In this document: positions 12,048-22,636 of the stretch, in pieces
How the letters are laid out: each line of letters opens with the position of its first letter
Numbering within the stretch: the stretch's first letter is position 1
Assembly (NCBI GenBank): GCA_027919835.1
Contig: JANVFP010000012.1
Coordinates: 930,001 to 994,000, forward strand
Length of the DNA stretch: 64,000 bases
Reading direction: 5' to 3'
From: Lentinula raphanica
Lineage: Eukaryota > Basidiomycota > Agaricomycetes > Agaricales > Omphalotaceae
Notes under the pieces: model-generated
The model's database searches: none
What the model was told of the DNA's origin: nothing
The model's input: only the letters and a program-made list of their open reading frames with translations
Translations under genes and position numbers: made by a program

Positions 12048-12141
12048 GCATTAAGGGGGAATCGAACCCCCGGCGGGTCGAAACTAGATTCCTGATGACA
12101 GTCCATGGCAACGACCCAGGTTACCACTACCCCATTAATGC
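12048..12141 (-). tRNA. tRNA-Gly(GCC), intron-containing, copy 1
   Basis: Acceptor stem GCATTAA/TTAATGC, D arm with AGTGGTA, anticodon stem GGTCG/CGACC, loop TT-GCC-A followed by an intron and T38, and a perfect T stem GGGGG/CCCCC around TTCGATT. The exon total is 70 nt and the intron after A37 is 24 nt. The internal B box GGTTCGATTCC is exact. A T-run follows on the minus strand. Confidence 0.9.
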
Positions 12142-12285
12142 TATACAGAGAACGGGTTGCAGACAATCCGACACAAACTTGCGCATCGAATCCCGCTCCA
12201 TCTCACCGGCGTACCCATTTATAACTCTGAGGAAGGACATGTATAGATGTTTGAAGTACAATGGTGGAATACGGATGGATAGATA

Positions 12286-13246
12286 CACTAGGGGCGGAGC
12301 TTAATTTTACGAGTCGGGAAATTTTGAATAAAAAATATTATATAACGCCGGGAAATTATTCCCAATGACCTTCCCAAAATAGTACACATTACCTGCAAGA
12401 AATAGATTCTTTCCCTTCAATGAAAAGTGCTGTTTTACGGCTTGAATATTATCTGATTTCTCATCCATTTTTGGTGATCTTTCACATTATACAAAGCCAT
12501 TCTTTCCCATTATACAAAAATGACCTTTTTCATTATACATGAATGGTCTTTCACTGTAGATAATGATAATCTTTTGCCCAGAAAGTTTCCTATCTATCCC
12601 GCCCGTAATTCATCTGATTTTACGAGGAGAAAGTAAATGCCCGCTTTTTAGGCGCTGGTATATGTAAGCAGCTCCAGCGCCTAATTGAGCACAACATACT
12701 GTCAGCTTAACCCGTCAATTACTTCACCTGGATCATCATACATCTATGATCTTGCTCAGTTGCTGCTCTTTGACACTTGAGACTTGCCCTTGTTCTTCTT
12801 TACCCTTCACTTGTGGGAGATAATGACCCAACTGATTATGACCAGTCAAGCGCTAGAGCTGCTTACATATACCAGCGCCTAAAAAAAGCGGGCATTTACT
12901 TTCTCCTCGTAAAATCAGATGAATTACGGGCGGGATAGATAGGAAACTTTTTGGGCAAAAGATTATCATTATCTACAGTGAAAGACCATTCATGTATAAT
13001 GAAAAAGGTCATTTTTGTATAATGGGAAAGAATGGCTTTGTATAATGTGAAAGATCACCAAAAATGGATGAGAAATCAGATAATATTCAAGCCGTAAAAC
13101 AGCACTTTTCATTGAAGGGAAAGAATCTATTTCTTGCAGGTAATGTGTACTATTTTGGGAAGGTCATTGGGAATAATTTCCCGGCGTTATATAATATTTT
13201 TTATTCAAAATTTCCCGACTCGTAAAATTAAGCTCCGCCCCTAGTG
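12286..13246. mobile_element. Foldback MITE-like element with CACTA-type ends
   Basis: The left end reads CACTAGGGGCGGAGC and the right end is its exact reverse complement. The inverted repeats run about 395 bp on each side (12286-12680 and 12850-13246) with very few mismatches, leaving a loop of about 170 bp. There is no transposase frame. The flanks share ATA directly next to the element, and ATAGATA in total, so the target duplication is 3 bp (as expected for CACTA elements) or up to 7 bp; local GATA repeats make this ambiguous. The near-identity of the arms suggests recent origin or arm conversion. Confidence 0.85.
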
Positions 13247-13404
13247 ATAGATAGAAATACATACAATAAGCAGTGCTTGAACCAAGCTTGAATGACCCTA
13301 CCCACACTGACCCTCCCTCGCCCCTCTTCATTCCTTCACTCCCTGTGCATTCACTAGCACCATTACTCGCTCACTGTCTCTATGTACCAGCCAACACATC
13401 AGTG

Positions 13405-14488
13405 TCAATTCTTCATCCGCCTATCCCCAACTCTCAAAGAAACAACCTCAAATGTCCTCCTCATCCTCGCTCCCTCAGTCATATTCCATCCCTGACCGTT
13501 CTTGTCTTCATTCGATACAGTCAACATCCTCACCTCCCTCTTCAACTCATCCGAATCATCGACTTCTGCTTCGTCCCCTTTGTCCTCTTCCAGCACTTCG
13601 TCGTCTGCGAGCTCGATCCCGATGTTTGTCATGTCTTCCGGGGTTGCGCGTACCGTTGGTGTAAGCGGTCTCGCAGTCGTCGCAGTCGCAGGCGCCTTCA
13701 AAGACGATCCGCGATCAGGACTAGAAGTCGGATGTGCGGTATTGGCAGAACCGGCGAAAAAGGAGGAAAAAGGAGAAGCGAGGCCGGATAGGCTGGAGGT
13801 GAGAAACTCGGAGGCATCGTTGATGAACGTTCGTGGCTTGCGAAGAGGGAGGGAGGTGAGCACGTAGGTGTTTCGTTTCCAGGAAGGGGAAGAGGAGAAT
13901 AAGGGGTATGTAGGATCGGATTGGAATGTGATATGGATTTCTCCTGTGAGGGAGGGTGTTTGTCCTGGGGAGGGATGGGTAGGAGAAGGAATAAGGTGGA
14001 ATGTGGGAAGGGGATGAGAGTAATGGTTTGGAAAGGGGAGAGAGATGGGTCGTCGGTGACGAAGGACGAGGCGGTTTTCTGTAAATGTGAATGTATACGT
14101 TCAATTCTGAGCATGTTGTAGATCGCGATGATTTACCCTCGATATCAATCGCATGTCCCGATTGCCTCGAACATAATGCACCTGACGTATCAATGAAGAA
14201 GACTTGGTTGTTTGCTTGCGGATCTCTTCGTGCTATTTGGTTGTTGGATGTCAACGACCTGAAGGGCAACGGCGGACGAAGACCGCACATTGCAGATAAT
14301 CAAGAACACTCACATTCGACCAACGAGCTCTCCTTCTCAGGCCAGAGAATCACCTCCGTCCCATCTTCAGCGTAATCACCCGCGATGTCGAGCAGTCTCC
14401 CCGTGGATTTGGATCGGATGATGAAGTATCCTGGCGGAAAGCCGTTTGTGCTGGTAATCTTCGTCTGACTTTCCGTCGAGCTTGTCAT
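13405..14488 (-). CDS. Beta-trefoil/ricin-B-lectin-like protein of unknown role
   Basis: Three exons: the first begins MTSSTESQTKITSTNGF at 14488, the second covers about 14145-14238 and the third runs from about 14085 to 13405. The spliced product has FPPGYFIIRSKSTGRLLDIA, DGTEVILWPEKESSLVE, NNQVFFIDTSGALCSRQSG and ENRLVLRHRRP, typical of ricin-B-lectin-like beta-trefoil repeats that bind carbohydrates. The C-terminal half (LTSLPLRKPRTFINDASEF, then an acidic DDEVLEEDKGDEAEVDDS) is a conserved extension I know from Agaricomycete homologues with no assigned function. No signal peptide is seen, so it is probably intracellular. The gene lies between two tRNA-Gly genes. Confidence 0.75.
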
Positions 14489-14764
14489 CGTGTGTCGGTC
14501 GGGGTGAGTTGAGGAGGTAGAGATGTAGAAAGCTGTAGAATCATGATGAGGCAGGCGGCTGTGCGTTACATTTGCGGCTAAGTTGGTGCACAGCAAATTT
14601 GAAAAGAGGAGAACAAGAGGGTAAAGTTGTTCACATCCACGTATGCCTAGAAGAGATTCTATGTAGAGAGAAAGGGAGAAAGCAGGTTTGAAATTGTGTC
14701 CTTTGCGAGAACTTCAGCTTTTTCCATAAGTAAAACCCAAAAAAACCACCCACGGTTGCATTAT

Positions 14765-14863
14765 GCATTAAGGGGGAATCGAACCCCCGGCGGGTCGAAC
14801 AGAGCATTAGAGCCTAGTCAATTTCGATGGCAACGACCCAGGTTACCACTACCCCATTAATGC
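14765..14863 (-). tRNA. tRNA-Gly(GCC), intron-containing, copy 2
   Basis: The exon sequence is identical to copy 1 (70 nt) with perfect acceptor and T stems; the intron after A37 is 29 nt and unrelated in sequence to the other copies. A T7 run follows on the minus strand. Confidence 0.9.
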
Positions 14864-15021
14864 ATTCATCAACGGAGCGAACCTTTGATCACTATCATCG
14901 TGAGCCTTTCTCTGTACTACATATTCTGAAATTGCTCCTTTGGTACTTACTTACTTTTAAGCGTCCCGTTCAAGCCCAGTCGTCGCTTAACGTTTAACGT
15001 TCAGCCCTCATCATATCTTCC

Positions 15022-15914
15022 ATGTTTACCAGCTTAGAAGATTATGACTCTCAAACCGTCTCCATCTACCAAACCGAACTCCCAACCGAAGCCGTCAACG
15101 TTATCTTAAAGCCCAAGGACATCCAAGATGTCCGAGAACTCCTGCGCTGTCTTCTCCCTCTAGAACTCATTGAGAATATACTGGAGGAGGCGGAATATTG
15201 GCCTAGGATCCACGCAGAACGAACCCGGGATATCTTCGTCGACTCGAGACAAATTTATAACCATCAGCTTGGATATCAGTCAACTTGGTGTTATCTACTT
15301 TCACCACCTCTACCTCCTGTACGGAGTGACTCGGTGCGGCCCAAGGCGAGGAGGGTTGAGATTCAGATCAAAGCTTTTCATGAAGGCTGGCGTGAGCTTT
15401 AATATGTAATTTATATCCTTCGTTGCATCCGTCCTCACTTTCTGACTCTCCAGGTCCCCCGTCCTGTTTCGAAGCCATCATCGTCAAACCGCACCATAAA
15501 CAAGACCTGACTTGGGTTTCTGAAGCGCTCAAAGAACCTGTCAATTTACTGCTACTCGATCATCCCTCATCACCGGGGCATTCCTTATTCTCCTTCACCC
15601 GTTGGCACATCGCTGCAAACGCTGTTGGTATTGACGCTCCACAATACCATTCAGTCGTGTGGACGAGGGAAGCAGAGGAATCCAACTGTACGAACGCCGA
15701 TGATTGTCTCGTACGTGAGGGGCTTGGGCATGAACTGGTCAGGTTGTTAGAGCCGGGTGATAGGATTGCGATTTTGGTGTCGTCAGAGGTCAGCTTGTTT
15801 GGAGTTTCTTGTCTATCTTTTTTCTTTTTACATTCGCTGATGTCTGATCAGCAACGGGGTTGGGAGAAACGTGTGTATGGCGCCTCTATCAATATAGAGT
15901 ACTCTGCATGTTGA
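15022..15914 (+). CDS. Conserved Agaricomycete protein of unknown function, copy 1
   Basis: Exons 15022-15391, 15454-15788 and 15852-15914. The product starts MFTSLEDYDSQTVSIYQTEL and contains LLPLELIENILEEAEYWPRI, a helical segment that superficially resembles an F-box, then STWCYLLSPPLP, KARRVEIQIKAFHEGW, CFEAIIVKP, FTRWHIAANAV, YHSVVWTREAEES, LGHELVRLLEPGDRIAILV and a C-terminal WEKRVYGASINIEYSAC. The alternating strand-like segments suggest a beta-sandwich in the second half. I recognise the family as repeated in mushroom genomes but cannot assign a role. It is paralogous to 16771-17626 with the same intron positions and phases. Confidence 0.7.
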
Positions 15915-16770
15915 CGGAAAACTGGCATTTGCGATACTCATTGTATCGTAATTCTAAGTATACTCCCTATCAAATATCTGATATTCATTGGTGACCACAT
16001 TTCTCTGTGGCTACTATTTCGAGGACCTGTCCAACTCAGGGACCATCATACTTGCAGCTGGTAATTTCACTGTAATGCTGACTTTGAGTACTGCTATCCA
16101 CAGCTATCTACCCTGGACCCATGATCAAGTCTTGGTTTGGTCCTCGATGTATCTGCAATCTATCAGAAACATTTTCAATGTCAAACAATATCCAGAAGTT
16201 GGGTGTTCCTATGATGTGTATGGAGACTGAGCGTTAGAATTTTGGCATGGAACAGGATGCATGATGGACCGGCGTGGACACTGAAAACCCTTCTGAACAT
16301 GAGGTTTGTCGCTCTCCATCTGCTATCGTCGCTCGGGCATTCAGCATCATTGCGATCCAGCACAATTGGAACAAGAAAGAAAGACAGAGGGCGAGCGTTG
16401 GACCAGAGCGGACAATCATCTGTGGGTCTATGATTCGGCATGCGATTATGCGGCTCATCACCTTCAAGTCCCTAGCGCTAGCGCTGAGCGCTGATCAACA
16501 GGCAACATACTGGGCTCCAGGACATGTCATTGTCCAGAGATGAAGCTGTAGATATGAATGACATCAGAGTCACAAGTCGATTCTTTGTACAGACATAGCC
16601 TCGGGACGGATATATCTACTAAAGGCCTTGATTGCAAGTACATAAAGCTTTCCTCAGTTCCTACTTTGACTGACTGAGCCCCCCAACTTCGCTGCTCATT
16701 TTATCGTATGTCTGCCAGTATAGAAGGTGACTTCTAAACCATCTTCCGAACCGAACACCCAATCAAACTC
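15915..16770. other. Spacer between the two paralogues; holds the lost ancestral start
   Basis: No supported gene. At 16708-16737 the sequence matches the first 30 bases of copy 1 (ATG...AGT.TAGAAG) but runs into an in-frame TAA at 16735, so the original start of copy 2 appears to have been lost. A frame at 15988-16230 resembles nothing known. Confidence 0.45.
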
Positions 16771-17626
16771 ATGGATGATGGTCTCGCAGATGATCATGTC
16801 ATAAAACCCGAGGATGTTCTAACCGTCGGGGAACTCTTACATCGGAAATCACTCCCTCCGGAACTCATCGAGCTAATCATTGAAGAGGCGGAATATTGGC
16901 CAAGGATTCATTCGGAAAGAACGAACGACATTGTTGTTAGAACGAGGGTTCTTGCGGAGGTTGGATATAAAGCCGCTTGGTGTTACCTACTTTCTCCTCC
17001 TCTACCGGCTCTCCTCGCTGAAAGAAATAAGATGCCGCAGAAAGCGAGAAGAGTTACGATCAAGATCCAAGCTCATGATCAAGGCTGGGGTGAGTCTTCA
17101 TACTGCGAGTCGTACTCATACTTCTATCTCTCACTCTCATTTCTACCTAATCAGCTAGTGATCCTTCCGCAGGTGCCTGGTCCTGGTTCGAAGCCATTAT
17201 CATTAAACCGCACGACACACAGAATCTCCCCTGGTTCTCTACAGCGCTCGAAGAAGCTACCGACATATTTGATCATGGCGATCCACCAGTCGATGGTACC
17301 CTCCGCACCTTCACCCGCTGGCACGTTGCTGAAAATGCAGTTGCCTACGAGCCCATACAAGTTCATTCAGTTGTGTGGACGAAGGAAGCCGAGGATTTCC
17401 AATCTTCGAACGCCGATAGTCCCAAGGGGCGTGGGGGGCTTGGGCATGAGCTCGTCAGTTCACTAGAGCCGGGTGATAGAATTGCGATATTGGCGTTGGC
17501 ACAGGTAAATTTGCTTGTCGTAATTTCTGTTCTTTGTCTTTGCTAATCTTTGGTTTATTTGGCTAGTACCCGAGCTGGGAGAATCATGTGTGCAGTGTCT
17601 CTATCGATATCGAATACGCTGCGTGA
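16771..17626 (+). CDS. Conserved Agaricomycete protein of unknown function, copy 2
   Basis: Exons 16771-17089, 17173-17504 and 17567-17626, with the same splice phases as copy 1. The product has LPPELIELIIEEAEYWPRI, AAWCYLLSPPLPALL, KARRVTIKIQAHDQGW, WFEAIIIKPHD, FTRWHVAENAV, VHSVVWTKEAED, LGHELVSSLEPGDRIAILA and ends WENHVCSVSIDIEYAA. The start at 16771 lies about 21 codons inside the region aligned with copy 1 because the equivalent upstream ATG is followed by a stop. The gene is otherwise intact. Confidence 0.68.
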
Positions 17627-17839
17627 TGGCTGAAGCTGAAGGTTTGCACTTGTGGCTCTCAATTCTGATCGTAAGTGGGCATATTTTTCTGACTCGGAGT
17701 AGTACGCATCCCCTGATTGCTCCTCAGAATACATACTATGTACCATAAGTATTGCGTCTTATCATGGAGCAATGATTGTACAATATGTTACATCTTAACT
17801 CACAATGGCATCCGTCTTGTACTACCAGGCATGAAATGG

Positions 17840-17994
17840 TCGGAATGACAGGCGATCATATGGCAGAGGTGAGCGTTGGCAGAGGTGAGCGTTGGCAGAG
17901 GTGAGCGTTGGCAGGGGTGAGCGTTGGCAGGGGTGAGTGAGGATGGCAGAATCATGTCTATTGTGCCTCCATTGAAATAGAGTACTCTACGTGA
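17840..17994 (+). pseudogene. Decayed third copy (exon 2 end, expanded intron, exon 3)
   Basis: Positions 17944-17994 encode WQNHVYCASIEIEYST and a stop, matching the last exon of the two genes upstream. Just before it are five 16-bp repeats, and before those a short stretch resembling the end of exon 2 (about 17840-17870). The rest of this copy is missing. Confidence 0.65.
17862..17941 (+). repeat. 16-bp minisatellite, five units
   Basis: The unit GGCAGAGGTGAGCGTT occurs three times exactly, then twice with one to three changes (GGCAGGGGTGAG...). Each unit contains AG|GTGAG, a consensus 5' splice site, which suggests it expanded from an exon-intron boundary of the decayed gene copy. Confidence 0.85.
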
Positions 17995-18453
17995 GGATGA
18001 CTGGATATTTGTACTTTCGTCAATCGGACGATTATAAGAAGTGCCAGTTCTAGTATCTTTACAAGTTGGACTACTCATCCTTGATCGCTAGGCTTTAGGC
18101 CAATACCATGAGCATTGCTCATTTAATTTGACAGTGTGATTTGCATGTCAAGCAACACCGGGAATGGAACAGATACTTGTGAGATTGACAGGAGCTGCAT
18201 GAGCAGGCTGCAGTCGGTATCGATGTCCAGCTCAATGATCAAGGTCCGCGTTCGGGAGTTGAGAAGGAGATTGGTTGAAGAGGTTGATGTATTGGAATTT
18301 CTTTGGATCTGGATGATGGTTTTGATCGAGAAGTGTACTTTCACTATCAGATGAACTCAGAACCAGTAACTTGAGCCGCTCTATGTAAAGCGTTAGAAAT
18401 GAGAAATAGATGATTCATACGACAAAAATATCAAAACCTCCAACATGTACAAT

Positions 18454-18546
18454 GCATTAAGGGGGAATCGAACCCCCGGCGGGTCGAACAGAGTATCAGC
18501 CTCAAATCAATGGCAACGACCCAGGTTACCACTACCCCATTAATGC
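18454..18546 (-). tRNA. tRNA-Gly(GCC), intron-containing, copy 3
   Basis: The same 70-nt exon sequence as copies 1 and 2 with a 23-nt intron after A37. The last 12 intron bases partly resemble copy 2 (ending CTCTGT). T-rich sequence follows on the minus strand. Confidence 0.9.
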
Positions 18547-18650
18547 CTTGAAAAGCCTTACAGTACAAATTATATCACTTGTTGGGAGAACCATGATAAT
18601 CCATGAAAATTTGTTCTCTTCTTCTCACTTTGGCCTCGTAAAACTCAAAC

Positions 18651-21239
18651 ATGAACGTGCTAAACAAAGACATGCAGGGCCGTTGGAAGAAGAGTTATCA
18701 GACTAGGCTCAATCTGAATTCAACGACGACTACAACAACAACAGAGACCCCAGCGAGTGTAGAGCCCTCGAAGATGGAAAACACAGAAAACGTACGGCCT
18801 GGAGCAGATGGAGATGGAGAGAGCTTGAGCGCGGTGAACGGCAAACGAAAAACAAAGAGTACAGGTAATACCACGAAAAGACAAAAAACGGCTACCAGCC
18901 CGCCTCCTTCTTCTCCTCCTCAACTTCGACTTGCCTCCCTTGTCCTATCACCTTCTACACATCAAAAACTCCTCGAATATATCTTTCTCCCGCTTTTACA
19001 CCCAGAAATATACACACATACCGGCATCCAGCCTCCCAGAGGCGTCTTGTTTCATGGACCACCCGGGTGCGGAAAGACGATGTTAGCTGAGGCCGTTGGC
19101 GGGGAGGTTGATTGGATTGGCAGACAGGGAGGTGCAGGTGGAAAGGGTGTCAGTTTCATCAAGCTGTCTGCACCGGAGATCGTTAGCGGAATGAGTGGAG
19201 AGAGTGAGAGAGCGGTGAGGGAGGCGTTTGCAGAGGCCAAGGTGCGAATTCTCTAGAGGTAGAGATCACGATCCCAGTTTTCTTCTCCTCGTCTCATATA
19301 CCTCCGTTCACAGCGACAAGCTCCTAGTATATTGTTTATCGATGAGATCGACGCGGTGACACCGAAGAGGGAGAGTGCACAAAGAGAGATGGAAAGAAGG
19401 ATTGTTGCCCAGTTCTTGACTTGCATGGACGAGCTTGGCAAGCCTGCTGGAGGAGGAATGGTAATAGTAATTGGTGCAACGAACAGGCCAGATTCTCTTG
19501 ACGCTGCATTGCGTAGAGCGGGAAGATTCGACCATGAGATCGCTGTCGGTGTTCCAGACGATGAGGAGAGAGAAAAGTTTGTGTTTCTTCTCTGTCTTCT
19601 TGTTCTTAGCCCTCATCAACTATCATATAGAATCCTGCGGGTCCTCACCTCTCACCTGCTGCTCTCGCCTTCCTTCGACTTTCCCTTCCTCGCCAAGTCC
19701 ACTCCTGGATATGTAGGTGCAGATCTGGCTTCCTTAACCTCCGCTGCGGGAATTATTGCGGTGAAGCGGATTTTCGGAGAGTTAGGTAGGATTGGAAATG
19801 CAACCTTGAACTCTGGTGCTGTGGATATGGATGTACAAGTGGAAAGTATAGAGAGGGAACCAGAAACGGACAAAGATACTATGCAAGTCGACACCGAGAC
19901 TACCCAGAACGACGTGTCTACTCTGGAACTAATACCTACCCACTCGTCAAACACAAACGACGCCTCCAATCCCCTTCAAAGCTTTCTCCTCAACCATCCT
20001 TCACCACTTACCCCTTCAGAACTCTCTTCTCTCGAGCTAACCACAGCAGATTTCACCCAGGCCCTTACCCAAATCCAACCATCATCAAAACGAGAAGGGT
20101 TTGCTACCATTCCCGACGTAACCTGGGCCGACATCGGCTTTGCCGACGACGACGACGACGCCAACCTCACCTCCATCCGTACCTCCCTCCAACTCTCCAT
20201 CGTCCACCCAATTAACCACCCCCTTCTCTTCTCCTCCGTAGGCATCTCTTCCGCCTCCGGCGTCCTCCTCTTCGGGCCTCCCGGCTGCGGCAAAACTCTC
20301 TTCGCCAAAGCCGTCGCGAACGAGTCCCAGGCGAACTTCATCTCCATCAAAGGCCCCGAGCTGCTCAACAAATACGTCGGCGAGAGCGAGAGAGCGGTGC
20401 GAACGGTGTTTGCCCGTGCGAGGAATTCGATGCCATGTGTGGTGTTTTTCGATGAGATCGATGCGTTGGTTCCACGGAGGGATTCCTCCTCTTCGTCCTC
20501 TTCGGAAACGTCTTCCTCTGAAGCCTCCAGCCGGGTGGTAAACACGCTCCTTGCTGAACTAGACGGTTTAGACTCCCAGCGGGATTCTCTTCGAAGTGTG
20601 TATGTGATCGCGGCGAGTAACAGACCGGATATGGTCGATCCAGCGATGATGAGGCCTGGAAGGCTGGATAAGGTTTTGTTTGTAGGTATGCCGAGTGGGA
20701 GGGAGAGGGTAGGTATACTCAGGAAAGCGGTCAGGGATGTCCCTGTTGGTATGCCAGGTTCTGGATCCGAACTCGAACTTGCCGAGGAAGACAGTCGAGT
20801 CCAAGCGATGTCTCTCATCGAAACGTTCGTCCAGAGTCCCCAATGCGACGGATACACTGGGGCGGACATGAAGGCCCTTGTGCGTGAAGCAGGTGTGAGT
20901 GCGCTGAAGAGGACGTTGGGGATGATGAAGCCAGGGTTTGGGTTTGATTATGGTTCTGGCTCTGTCTCGTCCTTGCAAGCAGATACGGCTGCTCCTACAT
21001 CTTTGGCTACTGTCGCATCCACAAATACCTCCTCTACCCAATCACCAAAAATTCCAAAAATCACGGTTACCCCGGAGGACTTCTTCCTCGCTCAGAAAAA
21101 TGTATATCCGAGTGTGAGCGAGGAGGAGAGGGAGAGGTATGAGGTCTTGAGGGAGAAGATGACTGGGATGCGGTCGGCGTCGACAACGACAACAAACATG
21201 AAAACAAGAAGGGAAAGAGAAAGACGGGAGAGGGTTTGA
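18651..21239 (+). CDS. RIX7: Rix7/NVL-type AAA-ATPase, ribosome biogenesis
   Basis: Rix7 is a tandem AAA-ATPase that strips Nsa1 from pre-60S particles in the nucleolus. Exons are 18651-19241, 19312-19576 and 19631-21239. D1 has Walker A GPPGCGKT, Walker B ILFIDEID and the Rix7-diagnostic TPKRESAQREMERRIVAQFL, then GATNRPDSLD and GRFDHEI. D2 has TWADIGF, GPPGCGKT, ELLNKYVGESERAVR, VVFFDEIDALVPRRD and a GRLDKVLFV arm. D1 carries an insertion of about a dozen residues (DWIGRQGGAGGKGVSF) between Walker A and the pore region, and the D1-D2 linker is long and acidic. Intron 2 is 54 nt with no stop, so its retention would keep the frame. The last about 160 bp were copied into the inverted repeat near 38.6 kb. 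Confidence 0.92.
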
Positions 21240-21386
21240 AGGGTGCTGAACATACTTAGTGCTTTCAGTCAGTGTAGATATTATTGTTAGCTTTTTGTTG
21301 CACTTGTTCAATCCAAGTGATTTCCATACATACACCTACATAGATTAGGACTGCTTCAGATTCCTCAGGCCGGAGGTCTAATCACA

Positions 21387-21471
21387 GCATTAATGGGGTA
21401 GTGGTAACCTGGGTCGTTGCCATTAGAAGTACTTGTTTCGACCCGCCGGCGGTTCGATTCCCCCTTAATGC
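21387..21471 (+). tRNA. tRNA-Gly(GCC), intron-containing, copy 4
   Basis: The same exon plan as copies 1-3, intron only 15 nt. One base differs: the 5' side of the T stem reads GGCGG rather than GGGGG, creating a C-C mismatch opposite the CCCCC side, so this copy may be folded less stably. A T6 run follows at about 21490. A damaged relative lies at the mirrored position in arm C. Confidence 0.85.
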
Positions 21472-21769
21472 ATGAACTCAGAGTGAAGTCTTTTTTCTCA
21501 GAATTGCTCAGAATTGCTCACAAACAGCTTGAACGACAACGACCGTAACATTCAAGCCTCACCGATATCGCGTATCATCATGTAAGTACATAGTGGGACC
21601 ACTCGCAGTGTCGGATTCTTTGTGGTGAAGACCCTGGCAACTGTTTGAGAGTTGGTAGCATACCATTTCGAGGAGAAGAATTTGCAGACCGTGTCGGATA
21701 ATCTGCCACTGGTTGACCTATGCATTTCATTGACCTGAATGTAATCAAAATCAAAAGCGCACCGAATGT

Positions 21770-22324
21770 CAGACTCCTTCCCATCCGCTCTTGCCGTTAA
21801 AAAAATTAGAGATTGAGGAGGGAAGTTACCTTATATAGCATATCTCAAAATCTTATCAGCTTATCAATATCTTATCTTGATTACATAAGCGTTGAATTTT
21901 TTTAACGGACAAGAGCGACTGGCATAATATGTCTAAGCGCCCGATGGCATTGTTTGGTCCTAGCATTCAAATTTTATAGCGCCCATTTCATCAATGTCCA
22001 GTAGCATTGGAATCGAGGTAGGTAGACCACTTTTATTTACATGAATTACATACAATATGACTCTTCTACCACATTGTGGCCAGTAGAGGATTGTTGAATC
22101 AAGGAAATAATGGCGCTAAAATTTGGAACCAAACAATGCCATCGGGCGCTTAGACATATTATGCCAGTCGCTCTTGTCCGTTAAAAAAATTCAACGTTTA
22201 TGTAATCAAGATAAGATATTGATAAGCTGATAAGATTTTGAGATATGCTATATAAGGTAACTTCCCTCCTCAAAGGCTCAATCTCTAATTTTTTTAACGG
22301 CAAGAGCAGATGGGAAGGAGTCTG
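21770..22324. mobile_element. Mutator-like foldback MITE with nested inverted repeats
   Basis: Ends read CAGACTCCTTCCCATC / GATGGGAAGGAGTCTG. The inverted arms extend about 195 bp with only a few mismatches and one 8-bp indel. It is flanked by a 9-bp direct repeat ACCGAATGT (21761-21769 and 22325-22333), the target size typical of Mutator-like elements. Each arm itself begins and ends with an inverted motif (GCTCTTGCCGTTAAAAAAA and its complement), at 21787-21916 and 22170-22307, so the element looks like two smaller foldbacks head to head. There is no transposase. The mirrored site in arm C (38033-38041) is empty. Confidence 0.88.
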
Positions 22325-22636
22325 ACCGAATGTCCATCCTTCAAACTTCGTCCACATTGGGAAAGATATTCTGAGTTCGGGAAAGCACATACTACATACA
22401 TAGTACTAGAGCTATCATCATGTCAAACCATGCTTTCTAAAACCCTCGAGTCAATAACAACTTTGAGAAAAGACAACAACACTTCGTCTATGATCTGACG
22501 AAATATCCCAGCATTCCATCCTTCAGGAGGCGGGTCCCGAAACTCATCCCTCAAGTTTTCAATCAAACTATACCATTGTTTAAAAAATGGCTGAGCTTGC
22601 ACTAGAAATGCTCCGTATTCATTAGCCCGTAATCTC

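Noticed and set aside
13721..14290. 189-codon minus frame running through the lectin-like gene
   Set aside because: Reads through an intron and into the wrong frame of exon 3; the spliced model gives the conserved protein.
15988..16230. 80-codon frame between the two unknown-family genes
   Set aside because: Does not align with either paralogue and contains no recognisable feature.
17862..17941. Regular direct repeats considered as a CRISPR-like array
   Set aside because: Units are contiguous with no unique spacers and the host is a eukaryote; it is a minisatellite.
19976..20869. Long 297-codon frame antisense to RIX7
   Set aside because: Mirror of a codon-biased Ser/Leu-rich exon; no domain, and the plus strand is clearly RIX7.
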